From CAKZNE01 sp002695025 (GTDB lineage Bacteria > Bacteroidota > Bacteroidia > Flavobacteriales > Schleiferiaceae), in NCBI GenBank assembly GCA_913043285.1, contig CAJWML010000019.1, positions 1-64,000 of the forward strand: a DNA stretch of 64,000 nucleotides, written 5' to 3'. The notes below the pieces were generated by a model. That model was not told where the DNA came from, did no database searches, and worked only from the letters and a program-made list of their open reading frames with translations. Below, piece by piece: positions 51,670-60,213 of the stretch. The position numbers were made by a program, and so were the translations under genes. Each line of letters starts with the position of its first letter. Positions within the stretch are counted from its first letter, which is position 1.

Positions 51670-53706
51670 ATGTCAGCACCAAAACGATATACAGTTACTG
51701 CCGCCCTGCCTTATGCTAACGGCCCCGTACACATTGGCCACCTGGCCGGATGCTACCTGCCTGCAGATATTTATGTGCGTTACCTGCGTCAGAATGAAAA
51801 GGATGTAAAATTCATTTGTGGCTCGGATGAACATGGCGTAGCCATTATTATGAAAGCTAAAGCCGAAGGCGTTAGTCCGCAGGAAATCGTGGATAAGTAC
51901 AACGGCATTATGCAACAAGCCTTTGAGGGTTTCGGGATCAGCTTTGACATTTATTCACGCACCTCCAAAGAGATACACCATAAAACGGCTTCCGATTTCT
52001 TCCTGAAACTATATGAAAAGGGAGCGTTTACCGAAAAAGAAACGGAGCAATACTACGATCCCGAAGCAGAACAGTTCCTGGCCGACCGTTACATAGAAGG
52101 TGAGTGCCCGAATTGCCATTTCCCCGATGCTTACGGTGATCAGTGTGAGAACTGCGGGACTTCGCTAAGCCCTACGGACCTTATCAACCCCCGCTCACGT
52201 TTATCCGGTGCCAAGCCCGAACGGAGAAAAACCAAACACTGGTTCCTCCCCCTGGATCACCTCTCCGGAAGGATTAAGAGCTTCATACAATCGCATAAAG
52301 ACTGGAAACCCAATGTTTACGGACAGTGTATGAGCTGGCTGGACGATAGTGGCGGCCTGCAGGCCCGTTCCATGACCCGTGACCTGGATTGGGGGATCAA
52401 AGTTCCCCTGCCGGATGCCGAGGGAAAGGTACTGTACGTTTGGTTTGATGCGCCCATCGGTTACATTTCTGCCACCAAAGAATTGATGGGTGACGACTGG
52501 GAAACCTGGTGGAAGGACGAGGATACTGCACTGATCCACTTTATCGGGAAGGACAATATTGTATTCCACTGCATCATTTTCCCGGCCATGCTAATGGAGC
52601 ACGGTGAATTTATACTTCCGGACCAGGTACCGGCCAATGAATTCTTGAACCTGGAGGGCAAAAAGATCTCCACCAGCCGCAATTGGGCGGTGTGGTTGCA
52701 TGAATACCTTCAGGATTTTCCCGACCAGCAGGATGTATTGCGCTACGCCCTTTGTGCTGCTGCACCTGAAACCAAGGATAATGACTTCACCTGGAAAGAT
52801 TTCCAGACCCGCAACAACAGCGAGCTGGTGGCCATTTATGGCAACTTTGTAAACCGGGTATTGGTACTCATGCAGAAGTACTATAACGGAACCGTACCGC
52901 AACCGGCAGCCTTCTCCGAAACTGACCAGGAGCTGCTCCAGCTTTTGGCGGACGCTCCGGCCAACATCGGCCAAAGCCTGGATCAATACCGCTTTCGTGA
53001 AGCTCTATCTGCTTATATCCAGCTGGCTCGCTCCGGTAACAAATACCTTGCGGATGAAGAGCCCTGGAAACTGGTGAAAACCGACCCTGAGCGTACCCAA
53101 ACCATCCTGTATGTAGCCACCCAGGTCTGTGCCGCCCTGGCTCAGCTGGGAGAACCCTTCCTCCCTTTTACCTCGGCCAGGCTTCGCAGTTTCCTGCACC
53201 TGGATCTGATGAGTTGGGAAGCTTGTAAACGCAAGGAGTTCATTCCGGCCGGTTCGCAACTGGAGAAAGGCGAGCTTTTGTTCCAGAAAATAGAAGATGA
53301 CAAGGTACAAACCCAGCTGGATAAGCTAAAGAGAAACCCCACGCAGAATAACCCATCGCAAAAACTAATTCCCTTGAAAGAAGAGATCACCTTTGATGAT
53401 TTTACCAAACTGGACATCCGTACCGGTACGATCCTGGCAGCTGAACCGGTTCCCAAAACCGACAAGCTCCTGAAACTTACGGTAGATATTGGTGTGGAAA
53501 CCCGCACCATTGTTTCCGGTATTGCCGAGCATTTTAAACCGGAAGACATCATCGGACAGCAAGTATCCGTTCTGGCTAACCTGGCACCCAAAAAATTACG
53601 TGGTGTGGAATCCAAAGGCATGGTATTGATGGCCGAAAATGCGGAAGGCAAACTGGTTTTTGCGCAACCTTCTGACACCATGGAAAATGGATCTGTGGTG
53701 CGCTAA
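51670..53706 (+). CDS. metG: Methionyl-tRNA synthetase
   Basis: Charges tRNA-Met. The 678-residue class I enzyme has the HIGH motif in PYANGPVHIGHLAG, a zinc knuckle CPNCHFPDAYGDQCENCG, the anticodon-side catalytic loop KISTSRN in place of KMSKS, the DNDFTWKDF region, and a C-terminal tRNA-binding (Trbp111/EMAP-II-like) domain from about 565 (FDDFTKLDIRTGTILAAEP). This domain supports dimerisation. The zinc cysteines are complete. A single gene, followed by a 302-bp gene-free stretch. Confidence 0.96.
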   Translation: MSAPKRYTVTAALPYANGPVHIGHLAGCYLPADIYVRYLRQNEKDVKFICGSDEHGVAIIMKAKAEGVSPQEIVDKYNGIMQQAFEGFGISFDIYSRTSKEIHHKTASDFFLKLYEKGAFTEKETEQYYDPEAEQFLADRYIEGECPNCHFPDAYGDQCENCGTSLSPTDLINPRSRLSGAKPERRKTKHWFLPLDHLSGRIKSFIQSHKDWKPNVYGQCMSWLDDSGGLQARSMTRDLDWGIKVPLPDAEGKVLYVWFDAPIGYISATKELMGDDWETWWKDEDTALIHFIGKDNIVFHCIIFPAMLMEHGEFILPDQVPANEFLNLEGKKISTSRNWAVWLHEYLQDFPDQQDVLRYALCAAAPETKDNDFTWKDFQTRNNSELVAIYGNFVNRVLVLMQKYYNGTVPQPAAFSETDQELLQLLADAPANIGQSLDQYRFREALSAYIQLARSGNKYLADEEPWKLVKTDPERTQTILYVATQVCAALAQLGEPFLPFTSARLRSFLHLDLMSWEACKRKEFIPAGSQLEKGELLFQKIEDDKVQTQLDKLKRNPTQNNPSQKLIPLKEEITFDDFTKLDIRTGTILAAEPVPKTDKLLKLTVDIGVETRTIVSGIAEHFKPEDIIGQQVSVLANLAPKKLRGVESKGMVLMAENAEGKLVFAQPSDTMENGSVVR

Positions 53707-53963
53707 CGGGAATTTTTAAGTCTCATTACCCGGAACTTCCTAATTAAGTTGCAGCTTTAGGGAACGATAGAGAAACAGTTAGGTGCTAGAACATAGATGC
53801 GGCCGGAAACGTACTAAGCGCGGTAGACAAAAGGAGTAATGTTTATTGCCAAATTCACCCACCTGGCCAGCTGATCCGGAGTAAACACCAATCTTTGTGG
53901 ACTAAGCCAGGGACTCGCTGGTCTGGCAATTGTCGGTTTTCATTCCATGGTATAACACAAAAA
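53707..53963. other. Gene-free spacer after metG
   Basis: No open frame, tRNA, clear repeat or TAnnTTTG motif is convincing here. The sequence is of ordinary composition. It ends with the terminator of the convergent TM2 gene. Nothing functional is seen, though a non-coding RNA cannot be excluded. Confidence 0.5.
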
Positions 53964-53987
53964 AAGGCCGTCTTGCAAGACGGCCTT
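53964..53987 (-). terminator. Intrinsic terminator of TM2-protein gene
   Basis: A perfect 24-bp inverted repeat (AAGGCCGTCTT on one arm) followed by T-rich sequence on the minus strand, 21 bp beyond the stop at 54009. Confidence 0.85.
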
Positions 53988-54008
53988 CTGATAAAATCTT
54001 AACTCTGA

Positions 54009-54398
54009 TTAGAAGTCTTGTTGTAGGATATGAACAAGGTCTACAATAGCCCAAATCCCGCAACCACCGGCTGTAAGGATGAAAAGGATATTCCAACCAA
54101 CTGGTTTTTTCTTATACCAACGGTGTGCTGCTAAGCCACCCAGGAAAAACCAAAGAGCCAGAGTAATCCAGTCCTCTTCCCTGAATTTTGAGGTAGCCTC
54201 GGGGCTTTGGATATCCTCTTTCATTTGGGCTTCAAAAGTCTTTTGAGCCTCAGCAATTTTTTCAGGGGTGATAGTTCCATCCTGAGATGACAATTCGGTT
54301 TGAGCGGAGTCTTTTGCCTTTTTTACGGGGAAAGATGCATTTGTTGTTCCAACACCTATTACAAGACAGGCCACTAGGGTAAGAATAATTCTTTTCAT
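54009..54398 (-). CDS. TM2-domain membrane protein
   Basis: A 129-residue protein with a cleavable-looking N-terminal helix (about 1-21), a charged helical linker (25-75) and a C-terminal TM2 domain. The domain has two membrane helices joined by a short turn (LWFFLGGLAAHRWYKKKPVG, then GCGIWAIVDLVHIL), matching the GxxxxHRxY and GIWxLxD features. The function of TM2 proteins is unclear. It is divergent from an unknown secreted protein at 54457, 58 bp away, and a DUF2752 protein follows that. Confidence 0.82.
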   Translation of the reverse strand: MKRIILTLVACLVIGVGTTNASFPVKKAKDSAQTELSSQDGTITPEKIAEAQKTFEAQMKEDIQSPEATSKFREEDWITLALWFFLGGLAAHRWYKKKPVGWNILFILTAGGCGIWAIVDLVHILQQDF

Positions 54399-54456
54399 TA
54401 GTTATGATTTGATGTTAATTGGGTCCAAAGTAGAAAAAAAATTCAATATTTGGCCC

Positions 54457-55353
54457 GTGAAAAAACATTCTTCCATCTTATTACTATTGCTTCTGGCAAG
54501 CACCTGGTGCATTGCTCAACCTGACAATTTGCAGTTAATTGGTACTCTCAAAACCGAAACCAATCAATTGATCCCGCTTAAGCTTACCATTGATGTACAA
54601 CCAGGAGGGGAAATTACGGGGATCTCAACCACCAACTTCCTTAATGAAGACCGCACAGAATCAAGGATTACCGGAAAAATTAATTTTGAAAAGCAAATGC
54701 TGGAGTTTTCCGAAATCGGAAACGTAAGCACTTCTTCTGATGCAAAAGCAAATGAATTTTGCTATATCCGGGTGAAAAACCTGCATTGGAGGCAAAACCA
54801 GGAAAAGTCTATTTTCAACGGACAGTTCAATGGCTTTTTTCCGGATAGCTCTCTTTGTGCCTCGGGTGAGATTTACCTGGTGAACTCGCAGCTGCTGCGT
54901 AAGATGGTTGAAAATAATAAACGGCTCAGAGACATTCGCGATTCCTTAAAACAAGCGGCTACTTCAGGGGTACAGGATACCGCTATCACAGCCCGTGTTG
55001 ATCCTGATGCCCCTCTGCAGAATGCAGAAGTATTATCTCTGGCCTGGCATTCTAACCAGGTAAAGCTTCAGGTTTGGGACGGCTTTAAAGAGGATAACGA
55101 CCGTATTGCTATTTATGTAAATGATTCCCTCAGGCATAAATCGGTAGTGGCCGCAGCACATAAAAAAACTTTTCAGTTTGATTTTGAGAACGAAAAAGTA
55201 CTTACTATTAAGATAGTAGCGGAAAATGAAGGGAGCCAACCTCCTAATACGGTAAATACCCACCTTATTGATGCTGGAAAAGTTCATCCCTTGTCCACGA
55301 AGCTAAAAAAGGGCGAGTTTGTAGAAGTACGACTACTAAAATCTAAAGAATGA
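54457..55353 (+). CDS. Exported protein of unknown function, probable GTG start
   Basis: A protein of about 298 residues with a strong signal peptide (KKHSSILLLLLLASTWCIAQ) if translated from the GTG at 54457. An ATG at 54412 gives 15 extra, charged residues that would sit outside the signal; I think the GTG is more likely but am not sure. The body is beta-rich, with no named domain (for example LIPLKLTIDVQPGGEITGIS and SGEIYLVNSQLL). The C-terminal third has a helical segment (RDIRDSLKQAA) and a jelly-roll-like end. It overlaps the DUF2752 gene by 4 bp. Confidence 0.7.
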   Translation: MKKHSSILLLLLLASTWCIAQPDNLQLIGTLKTETNQLIPLKLTIDVQPGGEITGISTTNFLNEDRTESRITGKINFEKQMLEFSEIGNVSTSSDAKANEFCYIRVKNLHWRQNQEKSIFNGQFNGFFPDSSLCASGEIYLVNSQLLRKMVENNKRLRDIRDSLKQAATSGVQDTAITARVDPDAPLQNAEVLSLAWHSNQVKLQVWDGFKEDNDRIAIYVNDSLRHKSVVAAAHKKTFQFDFENEKVLTIKIVAENEGSQPPNTVNTHLIDAGKVHPLSTKLKKGEFVEVRLLKSKE

Positions 55354-55670
55354 AACGGGTTTTTTTGGGTCTTACTAAAAGACAGCTGGCCATTATAACA
55401 TTTATCGTTCTGGGCCTGATTTTCTTTTACCTCTTGTATTTACCGGCAGATCATTTTGATCATGGTGAGCCTGTGTGCGTGTCAACCGTTCTTTTTGATA
55501 CAGAATGCTATGGCTGCGGAATGACCAGGGCCATTCAACACTTGTTACACGCTGACTTTACAGAAGCCTGGAAATACAACAAATTATCTTTTATTGTCCT
55601 CCCGCTGGCTATATATATGATCGCCACAAGTCTACTTAAGGCCACCAAAGAAAAAAACCAGGAAAGCTAA
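55350..55670 (+). CDS. DUF2752-family small membrane protein
   Basis: A 106-residue protein with two membrane helices (about 10-30 and 80-97) and the family motif CYGCGMTRAIQHLLHADF preceded by a conserved Cys in EPVCVS. The region NKLSFIVLPLAIYM corresponds to the family's NPL helix. Its biochemical role is not known. The ATG overlaps the previous stop by 4 bp (ATGA), indicating cotranscription with the unknown exported protein. Confidence 0.85.
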   Translation: MKRVFLGLTKRQLAIITFIVLGLIFFYLLYLPADHFDHGEPVCVSTVLFDTECYGCGMTRAIQHLLHADFTEAWKYNKLSFIVLPLAIYMIATSLLKATKEKNQES

Positions 55671-55725
55671 CGCCCTGCTCACGCACGCCACCTTGCTGCT
55701 GGCGCAACGCTACCTTTTTACTTTG

Positions 55726-55797
55726 TAGCCCCGCTAGGAATCGAACCTAGATCCTGGGTACCGGAAACCCATATACTATCCATTGTACTACGGAGCC
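55726..55797 (-). tRNA. tRNA-Arg (anticodon CCG)
   Basis: A 72-nt cloverleaf on the minus strand. The acceptor stem is closed by a G1-U72 wobble pair, the D stem is GTAC/GTAT, the anticodon stem TGGGT/ACCCA with loop TTCCGGT, and the T arm CTAGG-TTCGATT-CCTAG. The anticodon CCG is at 55762-55764 and reads CGG. No CCA is encoded. Confidence 0.92.
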
Positions 55798-55872
55798 AAC
55801 TTTAGTTGTAAGGTCTTAAAGTTTCAAAGTCAAACTTTACAACTTTAAACCTTCACTCTTACAACCACTTTG

Positions 55873-55944
55873 TAGTCCCGGCAGGAATCGAACCTGCATC
55901 AAAAGTTTAGGAAACTTCTATTCTATCCATTGAACTACGGGACC
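55873..55944 (-). tRNA. tRNA-Arg (anticodon CCT)
   Basis: A 72-nt cloverleaf on the minus strand, 75 bp upstream (in transcription) of the other tRNA-Arg. The anticodon loop is TTCCTAA between GAAGT and ACTTT; anticodon CCT is at 55909-55911 and reads AGG. The T arm is GCAGG-TTCGATT-CCTGC. The acceptor again closes with G1-U72. No CCA is encoded. Confidence 0.92.
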
Positions 55945-56081
55945 CTTTTCCTTAAAGGGCTGCAAATTTAGAAAAATCTACCATCTTATTTTTCCTAAAT
56001 CCCCACCTCCTTTGAACGTTTTTTCTTACGAGAGTCTTTTTTAGTTATTATTGCAGCCTAAATTCTTAAACCTTAATCATC

Positions 56082-56639
56082 ATGAAGAAGATCTTAATGA
56101 TTTTTGCCGTATCTACGGTACTGTTTTCCTGTTCCAAAGACGACAAGGACACCAATCAACAGCCTAATTCCAGTCTCACCCCTCAATCTGTTTTGCCCGG
56201 TGAATGGAAAATGACCGATACCCACCAGGAAGGCACAACTAAAATGAATGGTCTGGTGGTTAATTCATTTGTAACTACCGGTTCAAACTTTAAGGGCACC
56301 GTTTTATTTGAAGAAAACCCCAATAAGGCCACAGCTAACTTTGGTTATGATTTCAAAAGTGTGGTAACCACGCACTTTGGTGGACAAACCTCTTCACAAA
56401 CCTTCAATGATGTTATCCCACAAACACCAGCTGTAAGCACCTGGAGTATTAATTCAAAAGGTCAGTTAGAAGGCTTTAATTCGGATCCTTCCGCTGCCAC
56501 AACCACCCCCTTTGATGTAGTTATCCACAGCCCTACCCAGATAACCCTTAAAGCTACTGCTAATACCAGTCAAAGCCAACAAGGAACCACGATTGAATCA
56601 GAGGTGAAATTTGAAGTTAGCATGGAAAAATTACCTTAA
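56082..56639 (+). CDS. Surface-type lipoprotein, unknown
   Basis: A 185-residue lipoprotein. Lipid anchor Cys17 sits in VLFSCSKDD, and the following SKDDKD is an acidic export-signal-like stretch that suggests the outer face of the outer membrane. The rest is a Thr/Ser-rich beta barrel-like sequence, possibly lipocalin-like by the W of EWKMTD near the start (LPGEWKMTDTHQEG). The match is weak. No partner is evident: the preceding genes are tRNAs, and a bidirectional terminator lies just downstream. Confidence 0.75.
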   Translation: MKKILMIFAVSTVLFSCSKDDKDTNQQPNSSLTPQSVLPGEWKMTDTHQEGTTKMNGLVVNSFVTTGSNFKGTVLFEENPNKATANFGYDFKSVVTTHFGGQTSSQTFNDVIPQTPAVSTWSINSKGQLEGFNSDPSAATTTPFDVVIHSPTQITLKATANTSQSQQGTTIESEVKFEVSMEKLP

Positions 56640-56660
56640 TCCAAGTTGAAAAAGCATAAA

Positions 56661-56690
56661 AAAAGCCCCCGAAGATCCCGGGGGCTTTTT
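56661..56690. terminator. Bidirectional intrinsic terminator
   Basis: AAAAGCCCCCG (56661-56671) pairs with CGGGGGCTTTT (56680-56690). It has T tracts in both directions and lies between the convergent genes ending at 56639 and 56691. Confidence 0.85.
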
Positions 56691-57629
56691 TTATTTAAGG
56701 TTCTTAAGCATATCGCTGACCATATCCTCCAGGCCGTAATCGTTCTTCCAGCCCCAATCCTCACGGGCGCGGCTGTCATCAATACTCTGCGGCCATCCTA
56801 AAGCTATATCATTGCGATGATCTATATGGTACGTCATCTCAAACTCCGGTATATGTTTACGGATATGCCCCGCCAAGGTTTTAGGGTCAAAACTAAAGGC
56901 AGAGAGGTTATAGGAAGTGCGGATCTTCACCTCCTCAGCGGGAGCTTCCATAATCCCTATGGTAGCCTTAATGGCATCGGGCATGTACATCATTGGCAAG
57001 GCTGTGTCTTCCGCCAGATAGCACTCGTATCTTTTATCCTTTAAAGCCTTATGGAAAATATCCACCGCATAGTCCGTAGTACCACCACCAGGTTCGGTTT
57101 TATAGGATATCAATCCCGGGTAACGGATGCTGCGCACATCCACTCCATATTTTTTATGGTAATAATCACACCATAATTCACCGGAAAGCTTACTGATACC
57201 GTATACGGTACCGGGATCCATCACGGTGAACTGTGGAGTCTCCGTTCTGGGCGTAGTGGGACCAAAGGCAGCAATACTACTGGGCCAGTACAGTTTATGG
57301 ATGTAACCATCCTTGGCCAGCTTAAGAGTGTGGAATAAACTTTCCATATTCAACTCCCAACCTTTTTCAGGAAATTTCTCTGCTGTAGCCGAAAGCATGG
57401 CCACCAGGTGATATACCTGCGTAATACCATGTTTTTGGATCACTTCCAGCATGCGGTTACCGTCCTTGGCATCCAGCACTTCAAACGGGCCACTTTCCAT
57501 AATGGCACGTGAAGCATCCTTAATATCCGATGCCACTACCGCATCATTGCCGTAACCGGACCGCAGTTGCTCTACCAGGTCCGTACCGATTTGTCCCGAG
57601 GCCCCTAAAACCAGGATTTTTTCAGACAT
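56691..57629 (-). CDS. NAD-dependent L-threonine 3-dehydrogenase (SDR type)
   Basis: A 312-residue short-chain/extended SDR enzyme. The N-terminal GASGQIGTDL binds NAD; the catalytic pair is Tyr and Lys in YGISKLSGE, preceded by the Ser in YWPSSIAAFGP. The segment VRSIRYPGLISYKTEPGGGT with DYAVDIFHKAL is distinctive of the epimerase-like threonine dehydrogenases described from flavobacteria. These oxidise L-threonine to 2-amino-3-ketobutyrate. Other extended SDR sugar epimerases are possible but less likely. A promoter at 57652-57659 fits. Confidence 0.85.
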   Translation of the reverse strand: MSEKILVLGASGQIGTDLVEQLRSGYGNDAVVASDIKDASRAIMESGPFEVLDAKDGNRMLEVIQKHGITQVYHLVAMLSATAEKFPEKGWELNMESLFHTLKLAKDGYIHKLYWPSSIAAFGPTTPRTETPQFTVMDPGTVYGISKLSGELWCDYYHKKYGVDVRSIRYPGLISYKTEPGGGTTDYAVDIFHKALKDKRYECYLAEDTALPMMYMPDAIKATIGIMEAPAEEVKIRTSYNLSAFSFDPKTLAGHIRKHIPEFEMTYHIDHRNDIALGWPQSIDDSRAREDWGWKNDYGLEDMVSDMLKNLK

Positions 57630-57651
57630 ACGCTACATTATCTTTCGCGGG

Positions 57652-57659
57652 CAAATATA
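57652..57659 (-). promoter_or_regulatory. Promoter of threonine dehydrogenase gene (TTG, 17 bp, TATATTTG)
   Basis: Reads TATATTTG on the minus strand, with TTG at 57677-57679 spaced 17 bp upstream. It ends 22 bp before the ATG at 57629. It is the best-formed promoter in the window. Confidence 0.65.
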
Positions 57660-57731
57660 CAGTTTGAGGTACTATTCAAAAGCCCTTTCCCAAAACCGGC
57701 ATTTTAGTATTTTGGAGCCAAAGATCCACGT

Positions 57732-59015
57732 ATGCATTCCCGGATTTCACATTTTCTAAAGTCATTGGGGCCAGGTGTTCTATTTGCCAGCACCTGTATA
57801 GGGGTAAGCCACCTGGTGCAAAGCACGCGTGCCGGAGCATTATACGGCTTCGGATTGCTCTGGGCCGTTATCCTGGCGAACGTACTCAAATACCCTTTCT
57901 TTGAATACGGATCGCGCTACGCCAACATCAAGGGTAAAAGTATTATTGACGGCTACCGCGATACCGGCCGCTGGGTGCTTTGGCTCTATTTCCTTATTGT
58001 ACTAAGCTCCATGTTCTTTGTAGCGGCTGCCGTGGGAGCAGTCACTGCGGCCTTCATGGACAACCTTTTAGGCATCAGCCGATGGGTCTCTTCCCCCGGA
58101 AACTGGCTACCCACAGCCGGACTTTTTGCCATTTGTATAACAGTATTACTGATCGGGGCCTATAAAGTGCTGGACTCCCTGATCAAAATTATTGGCAGTG
58201 TACTCCTTATTTCTACCCTGGTGGCCTTTGTACTTACCCTCTTCAACGGTCCTGTATCAGAAAGTCCATTCACCTTTTTTGACACCTCTGTATTTGACCC
58301 GAAACAAAGCGGCTTCCTCTTTCTCATCGCCCTGATGGGATGGATGCCTACCGCCCTGGACCTTTCCGCCTGGAACAGTCTCTGGACCCTGGAGCGTATC
58401 AAGCAAACGGGTTACCACCCTACTTTAAAGGAAACCATTGACGAGTTTGGTTTTGGTTATTGGACCTCCGCTATTCTGGCTCCCTGTTTCCTGCTGCTGG
58501 GTGCCTACCTTATTTACGGTACCGATTACAGCCTGCCGGCAGGGGCTGCTGGTTTTGCCCATGCGGTGGTAGAGCTGTTCACCCAATCCATAGGTAACTG
58601 GAGCTACCTGTTCATTGCTTCCTCCGCCTTCTCCATTATGTTTGGTACCTGTATTGCCGTTTTTGACGGTTATGCACGCACCACCGAACGTATCCTGCAG
58701 CTTCTACCCACTCGTACGGTCCGTCATGAAGCACCTTCTAATGCATTCTACTACCGCCTTACCTTACTGGGCATTGCCACCGGAGCATTGATCATTATTT
58801 TTCGCTTTGGCGCATCTTTAAAGGCCCTGGTAGACCTCGCTACCACTATTTCATTTGTACTGGCCCCCTTTATTGCCGTTATCAACTTCCGTCTGGTCAT
58901 GGGCAGGGACATCCCTGCTGACCAAAAACCCGGTAAGCTGATGCAAGGACTTAGTTACCTGGGGATCATTTTTCTAACCGCTTTTTCGGTTATCTACATC
59001 TGGTGGGTTCTCTGA
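57732..59015 (+). CDS. Divergent Nramp-like transporter
   Basis: A 427-residue inner-membrane protein with about 11 hydrophobic helices and the overall Nramp order (KSLGPGVLFASTCIGVSHLVQ in helix 1; LIALMGWMPTALDLSAWNS near helix 6; SIMFGTCIAVFDGYART near helix 8). The metal-binding signatures are not the canonical ones: helix 1 lacks DPGN and helix 6 lacks the MPH trio. It may be a non-canonical family member with changed substrate, such as Mg2+ or organic cations, or a non-transporting relative. A single gene, divergent from threonine dehydrogenase. Confidence 0.8.
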   Translation: MHSRISHFLKSLGPGVLFASTCIGVSHLVQSTRAGALYGFGLLWAVILANVLKYPFFEYGSRYANIKGKSIIDGYRDTGRWVLWLYFLIVLSSMFFVAAAVGAVTAAFMDNLLGISRWVSSPGNWLPTAGLFAICITVLLIGAYKVLDSLIKIIGSVLLISTLVAFVLTLFNGPVSESPFTFFDTSVFDPKQSGFLFLIALMGWMPTALDLSAWNSLWTLERIKQTGYHPTLKETIDEFGFGYWTSAILAPCFLLLGAYLIYGTDYSLPAGAAGFAHAVVELFTQSIGNWSYLFIASSAFSIMFGTCIAVFDGYARTTERILQLLPTRTVRHEAPSNAFYYRLTLLGIATGALIIIFRFGASLKALVDLATTISFVLAPFIAVINFRLVMGRDIPADQKPGKLMQGLSYLGIIFLTAFSVIYIWWVL

Positions 59016-59037
59016 CGGCTAAACCATTGGATATGTT

Positions 59038-59045
59038 TAAATTTG
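59038..59045 (+). promoter_or_regulatory. Bacteroidota -7 element, trhO
   Basis: TAAATTTG ends 25 bp before the ATG at 59071. No good TTG at standard spacing was found. Confidence 0.4.
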
Positions 59046-59070
59046 CAGCCGGAAAAAAAAATGACTACGA

Positions 59071-60123
59071 ATGGACCCCAATGCCGGAAAAAAAGGCCTT
59101 TACAATAAACTCGGTCGTGAACAGCTATTAAAAAAACTCGAAGCCGAAACCTTTAAAAGGCGTACCGTCTCTTTTTATCGCTACGTGATTATTGAAGATC
59201 CGCAGGCTATGCGCGATGCCTTATACAACGAGTGGAATGCATTGGGCTGCCTGGGTCGTATTTATGTGGCGCAGGAAGGTATCAATGCTCAGATGAACGT
59301 CCCTGAACACAACTGGACGCAATTTGCAGAACAGTTGTACCATCACCCGGAATTTGACGAGGTACCCTTTAAGATCGCGGTGGAAGACGATGGAAAATCG
59401 TTCCTGAAGCTTACCGTGAAGGTGCGCGAAAAGATCGTGGCGGACGGGCTGAGTATTGAAGATTACGATGTAACCAACGTAGGCCGACACCTCAATGCCA
59501 AAGAGTGGAATGAGGCTATGGAAAGCGGCAACGCCATTGTAGTGGATATCCGTAACCATTATGAGAATGAGATCGGTCATTTTGAGGGAGCCTTGCTTCC
59601 ACAGTCCGAAACCTTCCGTGATGAACTGCCTGAAGTGCTGAATATGCTGAAAGGCAAGGAAGACCAAAAGGTATTGCTGTACTGCACCGGAGGTATCCGT
59701 TGCGAAAAGACCAGCGCCTACCTGAAGCACCACGGCTTTAAGGATGTGAACCAGCTCCACGGTGGCATTATTGACTATGCCCGCCAGATCAAAGACCAGA
59801 CCTTACCCAATAAATTCAGGGGTAAGAACTTTGTGTTTGACGAGCGCCTGGGTGAAAGCATCAGCGGGGAGGTGATCTCTCATTGCCACCAGTGCGGTGA
59901 ACCCTGCGATACCCATGTAAACTGCGCCAATAAGGATTGCAATCTGCTTTTTATACAATGCTCTTCTTGTGCCGAAAAGATGGAGAACACCTGTAGTGAT
60001 GAGTGCCTTTCAGTAATCCACCTGGATGAAGCAGAACAGAAGAAACTACGTCAGCAGAGAGATCAGAAAAAACGCTTTCACAGCCATCGGCAACCGGATG
60101 AAAGGGTCAAAAAAGTGAAATAA
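59071..60123 (+). CDS. trhO: tRNA uridine(34) hydroxylase, rhodanese-like
   Basis: A 350-residue relative of E. coli YceA/TrhO, which hydroxylates U34 of some tRNAs. The N-terminal ferredoxin-like domain ends near 110 (AQEGINAQMNVPEH and the rest). The rhodanese domain has the active Cys205 in LLYCTGGIRCEKTS and conserved Arg and Cys. The C-terminal region is Cys-rich (CHQCGEPCD, CANKDC, QCSSC), possibly a zinc site, then a basic tail. Length and motifs match the family well. Confidence 0.92.
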   Translation: MDPNAGKKGLYNKLGREQLLKKLEAETFKRRTVSFYRYVIIEDPQAMRDALYNEWNALGCLGRIYVAQEGINAQMNVPEHNWTQFAEQLYHHPEFDEVPFKIAVEDDGKSFLKLTVKVREKIVADGLSIEDYDVTNVGRHLNAKEWNEAMESGNAIVVDIRNHYENEIGHFEGALLPQSETFRDELPEVLNMLKGKEDQKVLLYCTGGIRCEKTSAYLKHHGFKDVNQLHGGIIDYARQIKDQTLPNKFRGKNFVFDERLGESISGEVISHCHQCGEPCDTHVNCANKDCNLLFIQCSSCAEKMENTCSDECLSVIHLDEAEQKKLRQQRDQKKRFHSHRQPDERVKKVK

Positions 60124-60213
60124 CAACACCTTCAGGATGAATCGTTTAGGATCGTACAGACAACTTGTTTGGGACGCGGCTGTCTATACACCATAACCCT
60201 AAATTAATCAGCC

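Noticed and set aside
53707..53963. Possible small RNA or leftover gene in the spacer after metG
   Set aside because: No conserved hairpin, promoter or reading frame stands out apart from the terminator listed.
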